From Steromphala cineraria (taxonomy: Eukaryota > Mollusca > Gastropoda > Trochida > Trochidae): a DNA stretch of 64,000 nt. Positions 9,757-19,595 of the stretch are shown here, piece after piece. The position numbers and the translations under genes were made by a program. Where the stretch lies: the NCBI GenBank assembly GCA_916613615.1, contig OU744727.1, forward strand, positions 1,828,593 through 1,892,592, read 5' to 3'. Below the pieces are notes generated by a model. It was not told where the DNA came from and made no database searches. It was given only the letters and a program-made list of their open reading frames with translations. Every line of letters begins with the position of its first letter. Within the stretch, counting starts at the first letter, position 1.

Positions 9757-12130
9757 CGTGCAGGTCAGAGCTCCCTACGCTGGCCCTTGTCTGACCACAC
9801 ACTTCACCTTCTGTAGCCTCTAATTGGCTGTAGTTGTCAGAGCCCCCTACGCTGGCCCTTGTCTGACCACACACTTCACCTTCTGTAGCCTCTAATTGGC
9901 TGTAGTTGTCAGAGCTCCCTACCACACACCTCATCTTCTGCCGCCTCTAATTGGCCGTAGTTGTCCGAGCTTCCTACGCTGGCCCTTGTCTGACCACACA
10001 CCTCACCTTCTGCCGCCTCTAATTGGCTGTAGTTGTCAGAGCTCCCTACGCTGGCCCTTGTCTGACCACACACCTCACCTTCTGTCGCCTCTAATTGGCC
10101 GTAGTTGTCAGAGCTCCCTACGCTGGCCCTTGTCTGACCATACACCTCACCTTCTGTAGCCTCTAATTGGCTGTAGTTGTCAGAGCTCCCTACGCTGGCC
10201 CTTGTCTGACCACACACCTCACCTTCTGTAGCCTCTAATTGGCTGTAGTTGTCAGAGCTCCCTACGCTGGCCCTTGTCTGACCACACACTTCACCTTCTG
10301 TAGCCTCTAATTGGCTGTAGTTGTCAGAGCTCCCTACCACACACCTCATCTTCTGCCGCCTCTAATTGGCCGTAGTTGTCCGAGCTTCCTACGCTGGCCC
10401 TTGTCTGACCACACACCTCACCTTCTGCCGCCTCTAATTGGCTGTAGTTGTCAGAGCTCCCTACGCTGGCCCTTGTCTGACCACACACCTCACCTTCTGT
10501 CGCCTCTAATTGGCCGTAGTTGTCAGAGCTCCCTACGCTGGCCCTTGTCTGACCATACACCTCACCTTCTGTAGCCTCTAATTGGCTGTAGTTGTCAGAG
10601 CTCCCTACGCTGGCCCTTGTCTGACCACACACCTCACCTTCTGTAGCCTCTAATTGGCTGTAGTTGTCAGAGCTCCCTACGCTGGCCCTTGTCTGACCAC
10701 ACACCTCACCTTCTGTAGCCTCTAATTGGCTGTAGTTGTCAGAGCCCCCTACGCTGGCCCTTGTCTGACCACACACCCTACCTTCTGTAGCCTCTAATTG
10801 GCTGTAGTTGTCAGAGCCCCCTACACTAGCCCCTGTCTGACCATACATCTCACCTTCTGTAGCCTCTAATTGGCTGTAGTTGTCAGAGCTCCCTACCACA
10901 CACCTCATCTTCTGCCGCCTCTAATTGGCCGTAGTTGTCCGAGCTTCCTACGCTGGCCCTTGTCTGACCACACACCTCACCTTCTGCCGCCTCTAATTGG
11001 CTGTAGTTGTCAGAGCTCCCTACGCTGGCCCTTGTCTGACCACACACCTCACCTTCTGTCGCCTCTAATTGGCCGTAGTTGTCAGAGCTCCCTACGCTGG
11101 CCCTTGTCTGACCATACACCTCACCTTCTGTAGCCTCTAATTGGCTGTAGTTGTCAGAGCTCCCTACGCTGGCCCTTGTCTGACCACACACCTCACCTTC
11201 TGTAGCCTCTAATTGGCTGTAGTTGTCAGAGCCCCCTACACTAGCCCCTGTCTGACCATACATCTCACCTTCTGTAGCCTCTAATTGGCTGTAGTTGTCA
11301 GAGCTCCCTACCACACACCTCACCTTCTGCCGCCTCTAATTGGCTGTAGTTGTCAGAGCTCCCTACGCTGGCCCTTGTCTGACCACACACCTCACCTTCT
11401 GTCGCCTCTAATTGGCCGTAGTTGTCAGAGCTCCCTACGCTGGCCCTTGTCTGACCATACACCTCACCTTCTGTAGCCTCTAATTGGCTGTAGTTGTCAG
11501 AGCTCCCTACGCTGGCCCTTGTCTGACCACACACCTCACCTTCTGTAGCCTCTAATTGGCTGTAGTTGTCAGAGCCCCCTACACTAGCCCCTGTCTGACC
11601 ATACATCTCACCTTCTGTAGCCTCTAATTGGCTGTAGTTGTCAGAGCTCCCTACCACACACCTCATCTTCTGCCGCCTCTAATTGGCTGTAGTTGTCCGA
11701 GCTCCCTACGCTGGCCCTTGTCTGACCACACACCTCACCTTCTGCCGCCTCTAATTGGCTGTAGTTGTCAGAGCTCCCTACGCTGGCCCTTGTCTGACCA
11801 CACACCTCACCTTCTGTCGCCTCTAATTGGCCGAAGTTGTCAGAGCTCCCTACGCTGGCCCTTGTCTGACCATACACCTCACCTTCTGTAGCCTCTAATT
11901 GGCTGTAGTTGTCAGAGCTCCCTACGCTGGCCCTTGTCTGACCACACACCTCACCTTCTGTAGCCTCTAATTGGCTGCAGTTGTCAAAGCTCCCTACGCT
12001 GGCCCTTGTCTGACCACACACCTCACCTTCTGTAGCCTCTAATTGGCTGTAGTTGTCAGAGCTCCCTACGCTAGCCCTTGTCTGACCCTTCACCTCACCT
12101 TCTGTAGCCTCTAATTGGCTGTTGTTGTCA
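9757..12130 (-). repeat. 72-bp minisatellite with open frames on both strands
   Basis: About 33 tandem copies of a 72-bp monomer. As 72 is a multiple of three, both strands keep long frames. The minus frame reads a 24-residue repeat containing SQLEATEGEV and GQTRASVGSS; the plus frame contains DHTPHLL and RWPLSD. Truncated monomers lacking 17 bp recur at about 9919, 10334, 10893, 11308 and 11651 and break every frame, leaving open blocks of 122-257 codons. Each minus-strand monomer also carries AGAAGGTGAGG, a good match to a splice donor. The array is about 12 copies long in the second spacer. I treat it as non-coding. Confidence 0.9.
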
Positions 12131-12535
12131 GGCGCACGTGACGTGGACAGTAGACTGGGTGAACCAACGTTCTCATATACTTGTTTGATTTCAATTTGGT
12201 GTGTATCTTTTACAAACGAATTGACACAATACCATAGATGACAAAGTTCTTCAATCTCTAGTCTCAGTCGTGACATTGGCACCAGATGGCATGGTTTACA
12301 AGGCGCACGTGACGTGGACAGTAAATTGGGTGAACCAACTTTCTCATATAATTGTTTGTTTATAACTTTGATGTTATTCATCTTTTGTCTATTTGCGTGC
12401 ATATTCCTGAACAAGAATGAACAAAATACTTAATTTCTTTAATCACTGTTGTCAGTCCTCACATTGGAACTAGTTGGCAGTGTTTGTCTCGCACACGTCG
12501 GTGAACCAATTTTCTGTTTTACTGGTCGGATTACA
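12131..12535. repeat. Degenerate ~170-bp tandem repeat between two satellites
   Basis: GCGCACGTGACGTGGACAGT occurs at about 12132 and again at about 12303, each followed by a GGGTGAACCAAC and TCTCATATA stretch. A third, worn unit (CACACGTCGGTGAACCAA) lies near 12492. The same arrangement is found at 51506-51910. Its minus-strand frame continues into the 72-bp array, but the repeated blocks suggest non-coding DNA. Confidence 0.6.
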
Positions 12536-14789
12536 AGTTTGGAGCGTTGTATCTTGGGTTGAGGCCTACTGACATAGTGATCACGCACCTTCAAGACTGG
12601 GGTTGTATCTTGGGTTGAGGCCTACTGACATATAGATTACGCAACTTCAAAGATTGGGGTTGTATCCTGGGTTGAGGCCTACTGATAATATATATTACGC
12701 ACCTTAAAGACTGGGGTTGTATCTTGGGTTGAGGACTACTGACAAACAGATTACGCACCTTCAAGACTGGGGTTGTATCTTGGGTTGAGGCCTACTGACA
12801 AACAGATCACACACCTTCAAGACTGGGTTTGTATCTTGGGTTGAGGCCTACTGACATACAGATTACGCACCTTCAAGACTGGGGTTGTATCTTGAGTTCA
12901 GGAATACTGACAAACAGATTACGCACCTTCAAGACTGGGGTTGTATCTTGGGTTGAGGACTACTGACATACAGATTACACACCTTCAAGACTGGGGTTGT
13001 ATATTTGGTTGAGGCCTACTGACATACAGATTACGCACCTTCAAGACTGGGGTGGTATCTTGAGTTTAGGACCACTGACAAACAGATTACGCACCTTCAA
13101 GACTGGGGTTTGTATCTTGGGTTGAGGACTACTGACAAACAGATCACAAATCTTCAAGACTGGGTTTGTATCTTGGGTTGATAACATCTGACAAACAGAT
13201 CACGCAGCTTCAAGACTGAGGCTGAATCTTGGGTTGAGGCCAACTGACAAACAGATTACGCACCTTCAAGACTGGGGTTGTATCTTGGGTTGAGGCCTAG
13301 TGATAAACTGATTATGCAACTTCAGGACTGGGGTTGTATCTTGGGTTGAGGACTACTGACAAACAGATTATGAACCTTCAAGACTCGGTTTGTATCGTGT
13401 GTTGAGGACTACTTACAAACAGATTATGAACCTTCAAAGACTGGGGTTGTATCTTGGGTTGAGGACTTCTGACAAACAGATCACACATCTTCAAGACTGG
13501 GTTTGTATCTTGGGTTGAGAACATCTGACAAACAGATCACATAGCTTCAAGACTGAGGCTGAATCTTTGGTTGAGGACTACTGACATACAGATTACGCAC
13601 CTTCAAGACTGGGGTTGTATTTTGGGTTGAGGACTACTGACATACAGATCATGCACCTTCAAGACCGGGGTTGTATCTTGGGTTGAGGACTACTGACATA
13701 CAGATTACACACCTTCAAGACTGGGGTTGTATCGTGAGTTGAGGACTACTGACAAACAGATTATGAACCTTCAAGACTGGGTTTGTATCTTGGGTTGAGG
13801 ACTACTAACAAAGAGATTATGAATCTTCAAAGACTGTGGTTGTATCTTGGGTTGAGGACTTCTGACATACAGATCACGCACCTTCAAGACAAGGGTTGTA
13901 TCTTGGGTTGAGGCCTCCTGACAAACACATTACGCACCTTCAAGACAGGAGTTGTATCTTTTGGGTTGAGGCCTCCTGACAAACAGATTACGCACCTTCA
14001 AGACAGGGGTTGTATCTTGGGTTGAAAACTACTGACAAATAGATTACGCACCTTCAAGACTTGGGTTTGTATCTTGGGTTGAGGACTACTGACAAAAAGA
14101 TTATGCACCTTCAAGACTGTGTTTGTATCTTGAGTTGAGGACTACAGACAAACAGATTACCCACCTTCAAGACAAGGGGTTGTATCCTGGGTTGAGGACT
14201 ACTGACAAACAGATTATATACCTTCAAGACTTGGTTTGTATCTTGGGTTGAGGACTACTGACAAACAGATTACGCACCTTTAAGACAGGGGTTGTATCTT
14301 GGGTTGAAAACTACTGACAAATAGATTACGCACCTTCAAAACAAGGGTTGTATCTTGGGTTGAGGACTACTGGCAAACAGATTACATACTTTCAAGACTG
14401 GGGTTGTATTTTGGGTTGAGGACTACTTACATACAGATTATGCACCTTCAAGACTGGGGTTGTATCTTGGGTTGAGGACTTTTACTGACATACAGATTAT
14501 GCACCTTCAAGACAAGGGTTGTATCTTGGGTTGAGGACTACTGGCAAACAGATAACGCACCTTCAAGACTTGAGCTGTATCTTGGGTTGGGGACTACCGA
14601 CAAACAGATTACATACTTTCAAGACTGGGGTTGTATTTTGGGTTGAGGACTACTTACATACAGATTACGCACCTTCAAGACTGGGGTTGCATTGTATCTT
14701 GGGTTTAGGGCTACTGACATACAGATCACGCACCTTCAAGACTGGGGTTGTATCTTGGGTTGAGGCCTACTGACATTCAGATTACGCAT
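12536..14789 (-). repeat. 56-bp satellite, inverted copy of the exon-3 donor array
   Basis: About 40 copies of a 56-bp monomer. Read on the minus strand, each is the last ~33 bp of VIT exon 3 (CTCAACCCAAGATACAACCC ... CTTGAAG) followed by the GTGCGTAAT donor and a short intron piece ending TGTCAGTAGT. It abuts the exon-3 pseudogene at 14790. The same monomer exists in sense orientation after exon 3 of copy B (28248-28700), only about eight times. The second spacer has about 36 copies (51915-53931). Confidence 0.92.
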
Positions 14790-15533
14790 CTTCGAGACTG
14801 GGGTTGTATCTTGGATTGAGGACTGTTGGCAGCATGAACTTGAGAGACCCGTCAGTTTCCAGACTCATTTCCGTTACGAAAGAGAACTTGATGCCAGCCT
14901 TTGATTTGGGAGGAAGATTACCCAGCATGCATTTGAAGATATCACCGGAACTGTCGTGTTCCTCCATCAGGACTGCAGATCGTCCACTCCTAACAGCTTC
15001 CTCCTATGTCCAACGAGCCCTAAGAGAGAGAAAGGAATGCTTAATAATGTCATGCTTTTTAAAATGTATAATAAGGGATTTAAGTTTGTGTCATATTTTT
15101 CCGATAGACGAAATCACGAAGATTGATTTTGACGCAAATGCCACCTTTCTGTCAATTTATACAAATCGCGATTTCTAAAATCTATTTCGCCAGAGTTACC
15201 ATCATTCACGGACTATCATATCGAAACGTCTGTAAATTTAACCATGGCTTTAATTGGCCACTGCCTTTAGGGAAGCATATTGATGAAAATGAGTTTTAAA
15301 AGATTCAAAAATCTTTGACAAGAATTACGGAAACAACCTCGTTTACAGTTTTGTAACACTTTTACTTGTTGCTGCTCCTAGACCTCTGCTGTGATGTTTC
15401 TTGTCGTCCATGGGGAAGACGTAGACGACCTCGATAGTGTCTGTTTCCGAGTCGTTTATGTACTGGAGATTCGCCTCCACATTGGCCAGGAAGCCCTGCA
15501 CGCTGACTCTCACATCCACCCCGTGCAGTGGAA

Positions 15534-15893
15534 CTGGACAGAGAGACTTTGTTATAAAATACGATATTGAATTTGGTATCTATAAACTGACTCTCACATC
15601 CACCTCGTGCAGTGGAACTGGGTAGAGAGAGGTGTTGTTATCTATATACTGACTCTCACATCTACATCGTGCAGTGGAACTGGGTAGAGAGACTTTGTTA
15701 TAACATGGTATTGAATTAGGTATCTATATACTGACTCTCACACCCACCCCGTGCAGAGGAACTGGGCAGAGAGACTTTGTTTTAACATGGTATTGAATTA
15801 GGTGTCTATATACCGACTCTCACATCCACCCCGTGCAGAGGAACTGGGCAGAGAGACCTGTTGTTATAACATGGTATTGAATTAGGTATCTAT
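15534..15893 (-). repeat. Exon-2 acceptor repeats, inverted (first part)
   Basis: Units of about 60-85 bp carry, on the minus strand, TCTCTCTGCCCAG followed by TTCCACTGCACGGGGTGGAT, that is the exon-2 acceptor and exon start. They continue at 18649-18790 beyond a 2.76-kb insertion. The matching sense array is 27135-27446. Confidence 0.85.
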
Positions 15894-15897
15894 GTTA

Positions 15898-16068
15898 GGG
15901 TTAAAACACGAGAACGAGGTTATGCTTGGGATTTCAAAACCTGAGGAAAGAAAGCTGAGCGGAAAGTAAGACCGAAAGCGAAGCTTGAGGTCTTACTTCC
16001 CGCGAGGCTTTCTTTCCGAAGGTTTTGAAAACCCAAGCATAACCGAGTTCGAGTGTTTTAACTAACTT
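15898..16068. repeat. Nested palindrome with GCGAAGC apex
   Basis: GTTAAAACAC, GGTTATGCTTGGG, TTTCAAAACCT, GAAAGAAAGC and AAGTAAGACC on the left pair in order with GGTCTTACTT, GCTTTCTTTC, AGGTTTTGAAA, CCCAAGCATAACC and GTGTTTTAAC on the right. The apex includes GCGAAGC at 15978-15984. The arms are separated by small GAGG-type mismatches. Confidence 0.8.
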
Positions 16069-16573
16069 AGATGCCGTTATTAACAACCCGTAATTATTTG
16101 TCCATATTGTCATATTTTCAGACTGATCATAAAAATTGAGAAAAAAACAACAAATATCAAGGATTCATGTTTGTCGGTTAATTTTAACATTTATTATTGG
16201 ATTACATTACTTTATACTGTCGCTTCAATTCTGAATATAAACGATTAAAATGAATTTCCTTCAAAAAAAGCATTGTGTTCAGACGACTTTTTGATATTGA
16301 CATAGCACATAATGCACGTGCAAAGCATTCTTCGAGGTGTAAGGTTTTACAAATGACAATCGACAAGTCACGTGGTTGACACCGTATTTGGATCCTTTAA
16401 ATTTATCACAAATGAAAAGGTGTAACACTGTTAATATCCATTTTGAATGTTTGTATGCATTTAAAATTGGAATTAAAGTGCAATTGGATTTCCTAATGCT
16501 TTAGGGCCGATTTTTTGTACCGAAATCTGATCTTCAATCAATAGATTGTTTAACATAACCTTCACTTCTAACT

Positions 16574-16648
16574 GGCCCGTTAGAGTAGTGGTTATAGTGC
16601 TAGCTTACGGTTCAGAGGGTTGAGGGTTCGAATCCCGCACATCGGAAG
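16574..16648 (+). ncRNA. tRNA-like segment, probable SINE head or tRNA relic
   Basis: GGGTTCGAATCCC at about 16624 matches the tRNA T-arm and the internal B-box promoter. Upstream are a D-arm-like TAGAGTAGTGGTTATAGTGC and an anticodon-like CTAGCTTACGGTT. The acceptor and anticodon stems pair badly, so a working tRNA is unlikely; a tRNA-derived SINE is more likely. Confidence 0.4.
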
Positions 16649-16763
16649 CATTGTAAGTTTTTTCAAGATAATGTGGACTTAGGGGTTAGGTTACACATAG
16701 GAATATAACACCCTTTGACTTTGAAATATAAAAACCTTCCAACCCCCGAGTAGGTGTTACATG

Positions 16764-16866
16764 TAGTAAATAGTAACCTATGCCGAGGTTGATACGGGTA
16801 ATATCACCCCGAGGGAACCGAGGGGTTATATTTCCCGTATCAACCGAGGCATAGGTTACTATTTGC
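16764..16866. repeat. Long palindrome inside the 2.76-kb insertion
   Basis: AAATAGTAACCTATGCCGAG followed by GTTGATACGGG on the left pairs with CCCGTATCAACC and GAGGCATAGGTTACTATTT on the right. The loop region contains CCCCGAGGG and CCGAGGGG. Confidence 0.8.
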
Positions 16867-18126
16867 CATACACGCCGAGGAAAACATAGTTAAATTAATG
16901 TTTTAATCGTTGTTGGAACGCAGTAATATCAAAATTAAAGGAATAATTGCCCATTTATCACATTTCGTCCAATACATTATGAATGCAAAACAGAGTACAC
17001 CACACGAGCATAGCGTGGCAGCAAGAACAACTTATCCGTGTGCAATACTTTGCACGAGATTTACGAGCTCGTCTGTTGTCGTGAAGATCGCATTGTCCAA
17101 TCAGCAAGCAATGTCGCGGTGACGTATGCGCCTGCGTGTAAATGCACGTGCTCTTATCATTTGACTTGACAAAGCGACGAGACAGCAAGGATAGTTTCAA
17201 GATGGCCAACACGTGCTTGTCGGAGTACTCTTACAGCGAAGAAAACTTAATGGATAATATTTTTCGAGAGCCCAGCTCAAGAAAACGCTACAGTAACTAC
17301 ATACGTCCAATAAAGGAACAATTTTTGGATATTTGCTGTTGGAGCGCAAGTGTGTGAACAATGGAATGTGCCGGACTATCCATAATCAACGCATATTTTA
17401 TTATTCACTGGATTATATTGTCATTTTTGTGTTACGATGCAGTTGGGCATTCTTTGAATGTTAATGGATCAGCGACACGTCATTTCCAGACAGAAACACA
17501 TCTGCAGCTTGTGTACACGGATTATCCATGTTGAATGAAGGTAAGGGATATGTTAGTCCAACTGCATATTTCTTTCAATGAGTGCAAGTTTTTAATACTA
17601 GCATTACATGAACCATTAGTTCACCTGTCAAAGTCTTAAAACATGGTTGGCATGAGCTATTGTTTGTACTCATTGTTGAAATCAACATTTCTGTTTCGAA
17701 ATTGGTGTGCTGAGATTGACGGAATTGCTACTGTGTTCCTAAATAAATGTTCACGATTAAAGATATATTGGCATTAATGCAAAAGAAACATTTGAGCGTT
17801 GAGTATAAACTTTTTAACATTTTAATATAATGATGTAAATTAAGTGGAATTATATTTTTCTTACAGGTAACAAGTGGATTAAAAACATCAGGGATTTACA
17901 GGACAGCATCTACCGAATTACGAAGATCACCCCGTACCTGCACACAAACCGAAATCACGCCTCTGACAGAAAACCCAACTGTTGAAGGTTTCAGGAACTA
18001 ATATAGGAGTTGACAATGTACCGTTTTCATGAAAGAATAAAAAAAATTTAAAGCTTGTCATGTACTTCATACGAAACCATTGATAAAATCGTCACCCACA
18101 GTCGATACTGATCATATTGACCTAGT

Positions 18127-18362
18127 GAGTTATGAGATATCTAACCTTTATGCCATCTTTCGACCCCATAACATTTATACGGAGGTGTTTTTTTAAATAT
18201 TACTAGAGGCGAAGACGAGAGTAATATTTAAAAAACACCGACGTGTTTTAACCGAGGGAGGATACTGAAAGTCGAGGCGAAGCCGAGATTTTCAGTATCC
18301 GGACGAGGATATGATTTAGCTAAATGTATGACGCCATGAAAGGTTGGATATCTCATAACTCC
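18127..18362. repeat. Three nested palindromes, GCGAAGC apex
   Basis: The outer arms GAGATATCTAACCTTTATG and CATGAAAGGTTGGATATCTC enclose two hairpins. The first pairs GGTGTTTTTTTAAATATTAC with GTAATATTTAAAAAACACC; the second pairs GGATACTGAAA with TTTCAGTATCC over a loop with GCGAAGC at 18277-18283. Confidence 0.8.
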
Positions 18363-18648
18363 CTAGGTCATTGGCAAGGTCTGATATCAAATAATGCCCT
18401 AGGGCGATATGGATGAACAACCGATGATGACGTCATAAGAGGTTGATATGAGAATGAACCAATGTTAAGGGAATGGGACCATATCATCCCTAGGTGTGTA
18501 TATGAATATAAAAACCTTCCAACCCCCCGAGTAGGTGTTACATGTGAATATAATGCCCTGACTTACCAATGTAAACCCGCCTTAGAGGTTATTACGGGAA
18601 TACAAGAGACCTCCAAAACAATAGACGAAATCCCCGATAGGTTTCTAA

Positions 18649-18790
18649 AGACTGACTCTCACATCCACCCCGTGCAGTGGAACTGGGCAGAGAGACTTTG
18701 TTATAACATGGTATTGAATTAGGTATCTATATACTGACTCTCACATCCACCCCGTGCAGTGTAACTGGGTAGAGAGACCTGTTGTTACTA
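18649..18790 (-). repeat. Exon-2 acceptor repeats, inverted (second part)
   Basis: Two further units of the array interrupted at 15894, with the same CTGACTCTCACATCCACCCC core. In spacer 2 the two parts are contiguous. Confidence 0.85.
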
Positions 18791-19549
18791 CATGGTATTA
18801 ATGTTGTTTTCTTTTTACTACTTTGTTACGAACAGTATTAAAAGGTATTACAAAGGACATAGATGACAAAATTATATGTATTTTCATCACTGTGAAATTT
18901 ACATGGACTTAAACATTGCAAGGCGAGTATAGAAGGTGAGAAACATACACTGAATGTGTCTTTAAATGGATCAAATGCTGGATTTAAAATTTTCATATGG
19001 GCAACGAGAGTCTTAAAGATGTTACTTAAACTGAAGGAAGTCTATGTGCCTTCTTACCGATGTATAGAAACGATGTATAAGGCATAGTTTCTTTCAATTT
19101 GGTATAATCAGTGACAGAGGGAAGGCATAGTTAATTTCCATTTGGTGTTTAATCGGTCACTGAGGGAAGAACTTAATGGTAGTTTGTTAGGATTTGTTGC
19201 TGAACGGACAGGATCTTGATTAACAGACCGATCAATAACCGTCTGCATGTTTTCATCACCAACAGAAGCTGTATTCAAAATCTCACTTTCTTATCCTAGG
19301 ATAACAAATTAGTGTCAAATACTTGTCATAGCGTTATTGTACGCAAAAACATTATCGTCATCATTATTTGAAATTTAAATACGCACTTCCAATTGCATTC
19401 AGCTTCTACATTCAATCAGACTAACAGTACAACACCCTAGTTATTTGTATCACATAACGTAGCTGCAGTAGCTCCAACCATATCAACATATGAGTTTACT
19501 TCCGGGTTGGCTGAAGGCGAGAGATAGTGTATGTAAACACCCTACTTGC
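18791..19549. other. Intron 1 remainder of the inverted pseudogene
   Basis: Sequence between the acceptor repeats and pseudo-exon 1. It is almost identical to 55150-55912. No gene was recognised. Confidence 0.6.
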
Positions 19550-19595
19550 TTGGTCTATTCTGTCCCTGTACGATAAGTCCGTATATGATCGTCAT

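Larger units (their letters stand above)
15894..18648. mobile_element. 2.76-kb palindrome-rich insertion, spacer 1 only
   Basis: In the second spacer the repeats run uninterrupted at about 55010 (TATCTATAGACTGACTC); here 2755 bp are inserted between TATCTAT and AGACTGACTC. The insert holds three complex palindromes, a tRNA-like segment and two direct copies of AAAACCTTCCAACCCC plus GAGTAGGTGTTACATG (about 16730 and 18506). There are no clear terminal inverted repeats and no target duplication. A small frame at 17202-17357 (starts MANTCLSEYSYSEEN) is followed by a GTAAGG at about 17541 and a TTACAG at about 17865 but matches nothing I know. It may be a composite of several MITE or SINE insertions. 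Confidence 0.7.
14790..19595 (-). pseudogene. Inverted, truncated VWA5A-like pseudogene (exons 1-3), spacer 1
   Basis: Three exons homologous to the 5' end of the complete gene lie on the minus strand. Exon 1 is 19595-19550 (46 nt, starts MTIIYGLIVQGQ), exon 2 is 15533-15366 and exon 3 is 15018-14790 (229 nt, as in copy B). Defects: exon 2 has a 38-nt deletion that shifts the frame after VFPMDD. Exon 3 has a TAG where the functional gene has a Tyr codon, and its donor GT is changed to AT. The exon-1 donor is GC (GCAAGT) instead of GT. Homology stops in the 56-bp satellite, so no VWA domain follows. The 2.76-kb insertion at 15894-18648 splits the first intron. Possibly transcribed but not able to make a VIT domain. 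Confidence 0.88.

Noticed and set aside
10324..10908. Series of 146-194 codon minus-strand frames as separate genes
   Set aside because: They are blocks of one minisatellite cut by recurrent 17-bp deletions; starts and stops fall at the deletion units.
9757..12130. Possible CRISPR array
   Set aside because: Monomers are contiguous 72-bp tandem copies with no unique spacers, and the DNA is eukaryotic.
14519..14773. 84-codon plus-strand frame in the 56-bp satellite
   Set aside because: It arises from repeated monomers read antisense to exon 3.
16574..16648. Functional tRNA gene
   Set aside because: Acceptor and anticodon stems do not pair adequately.
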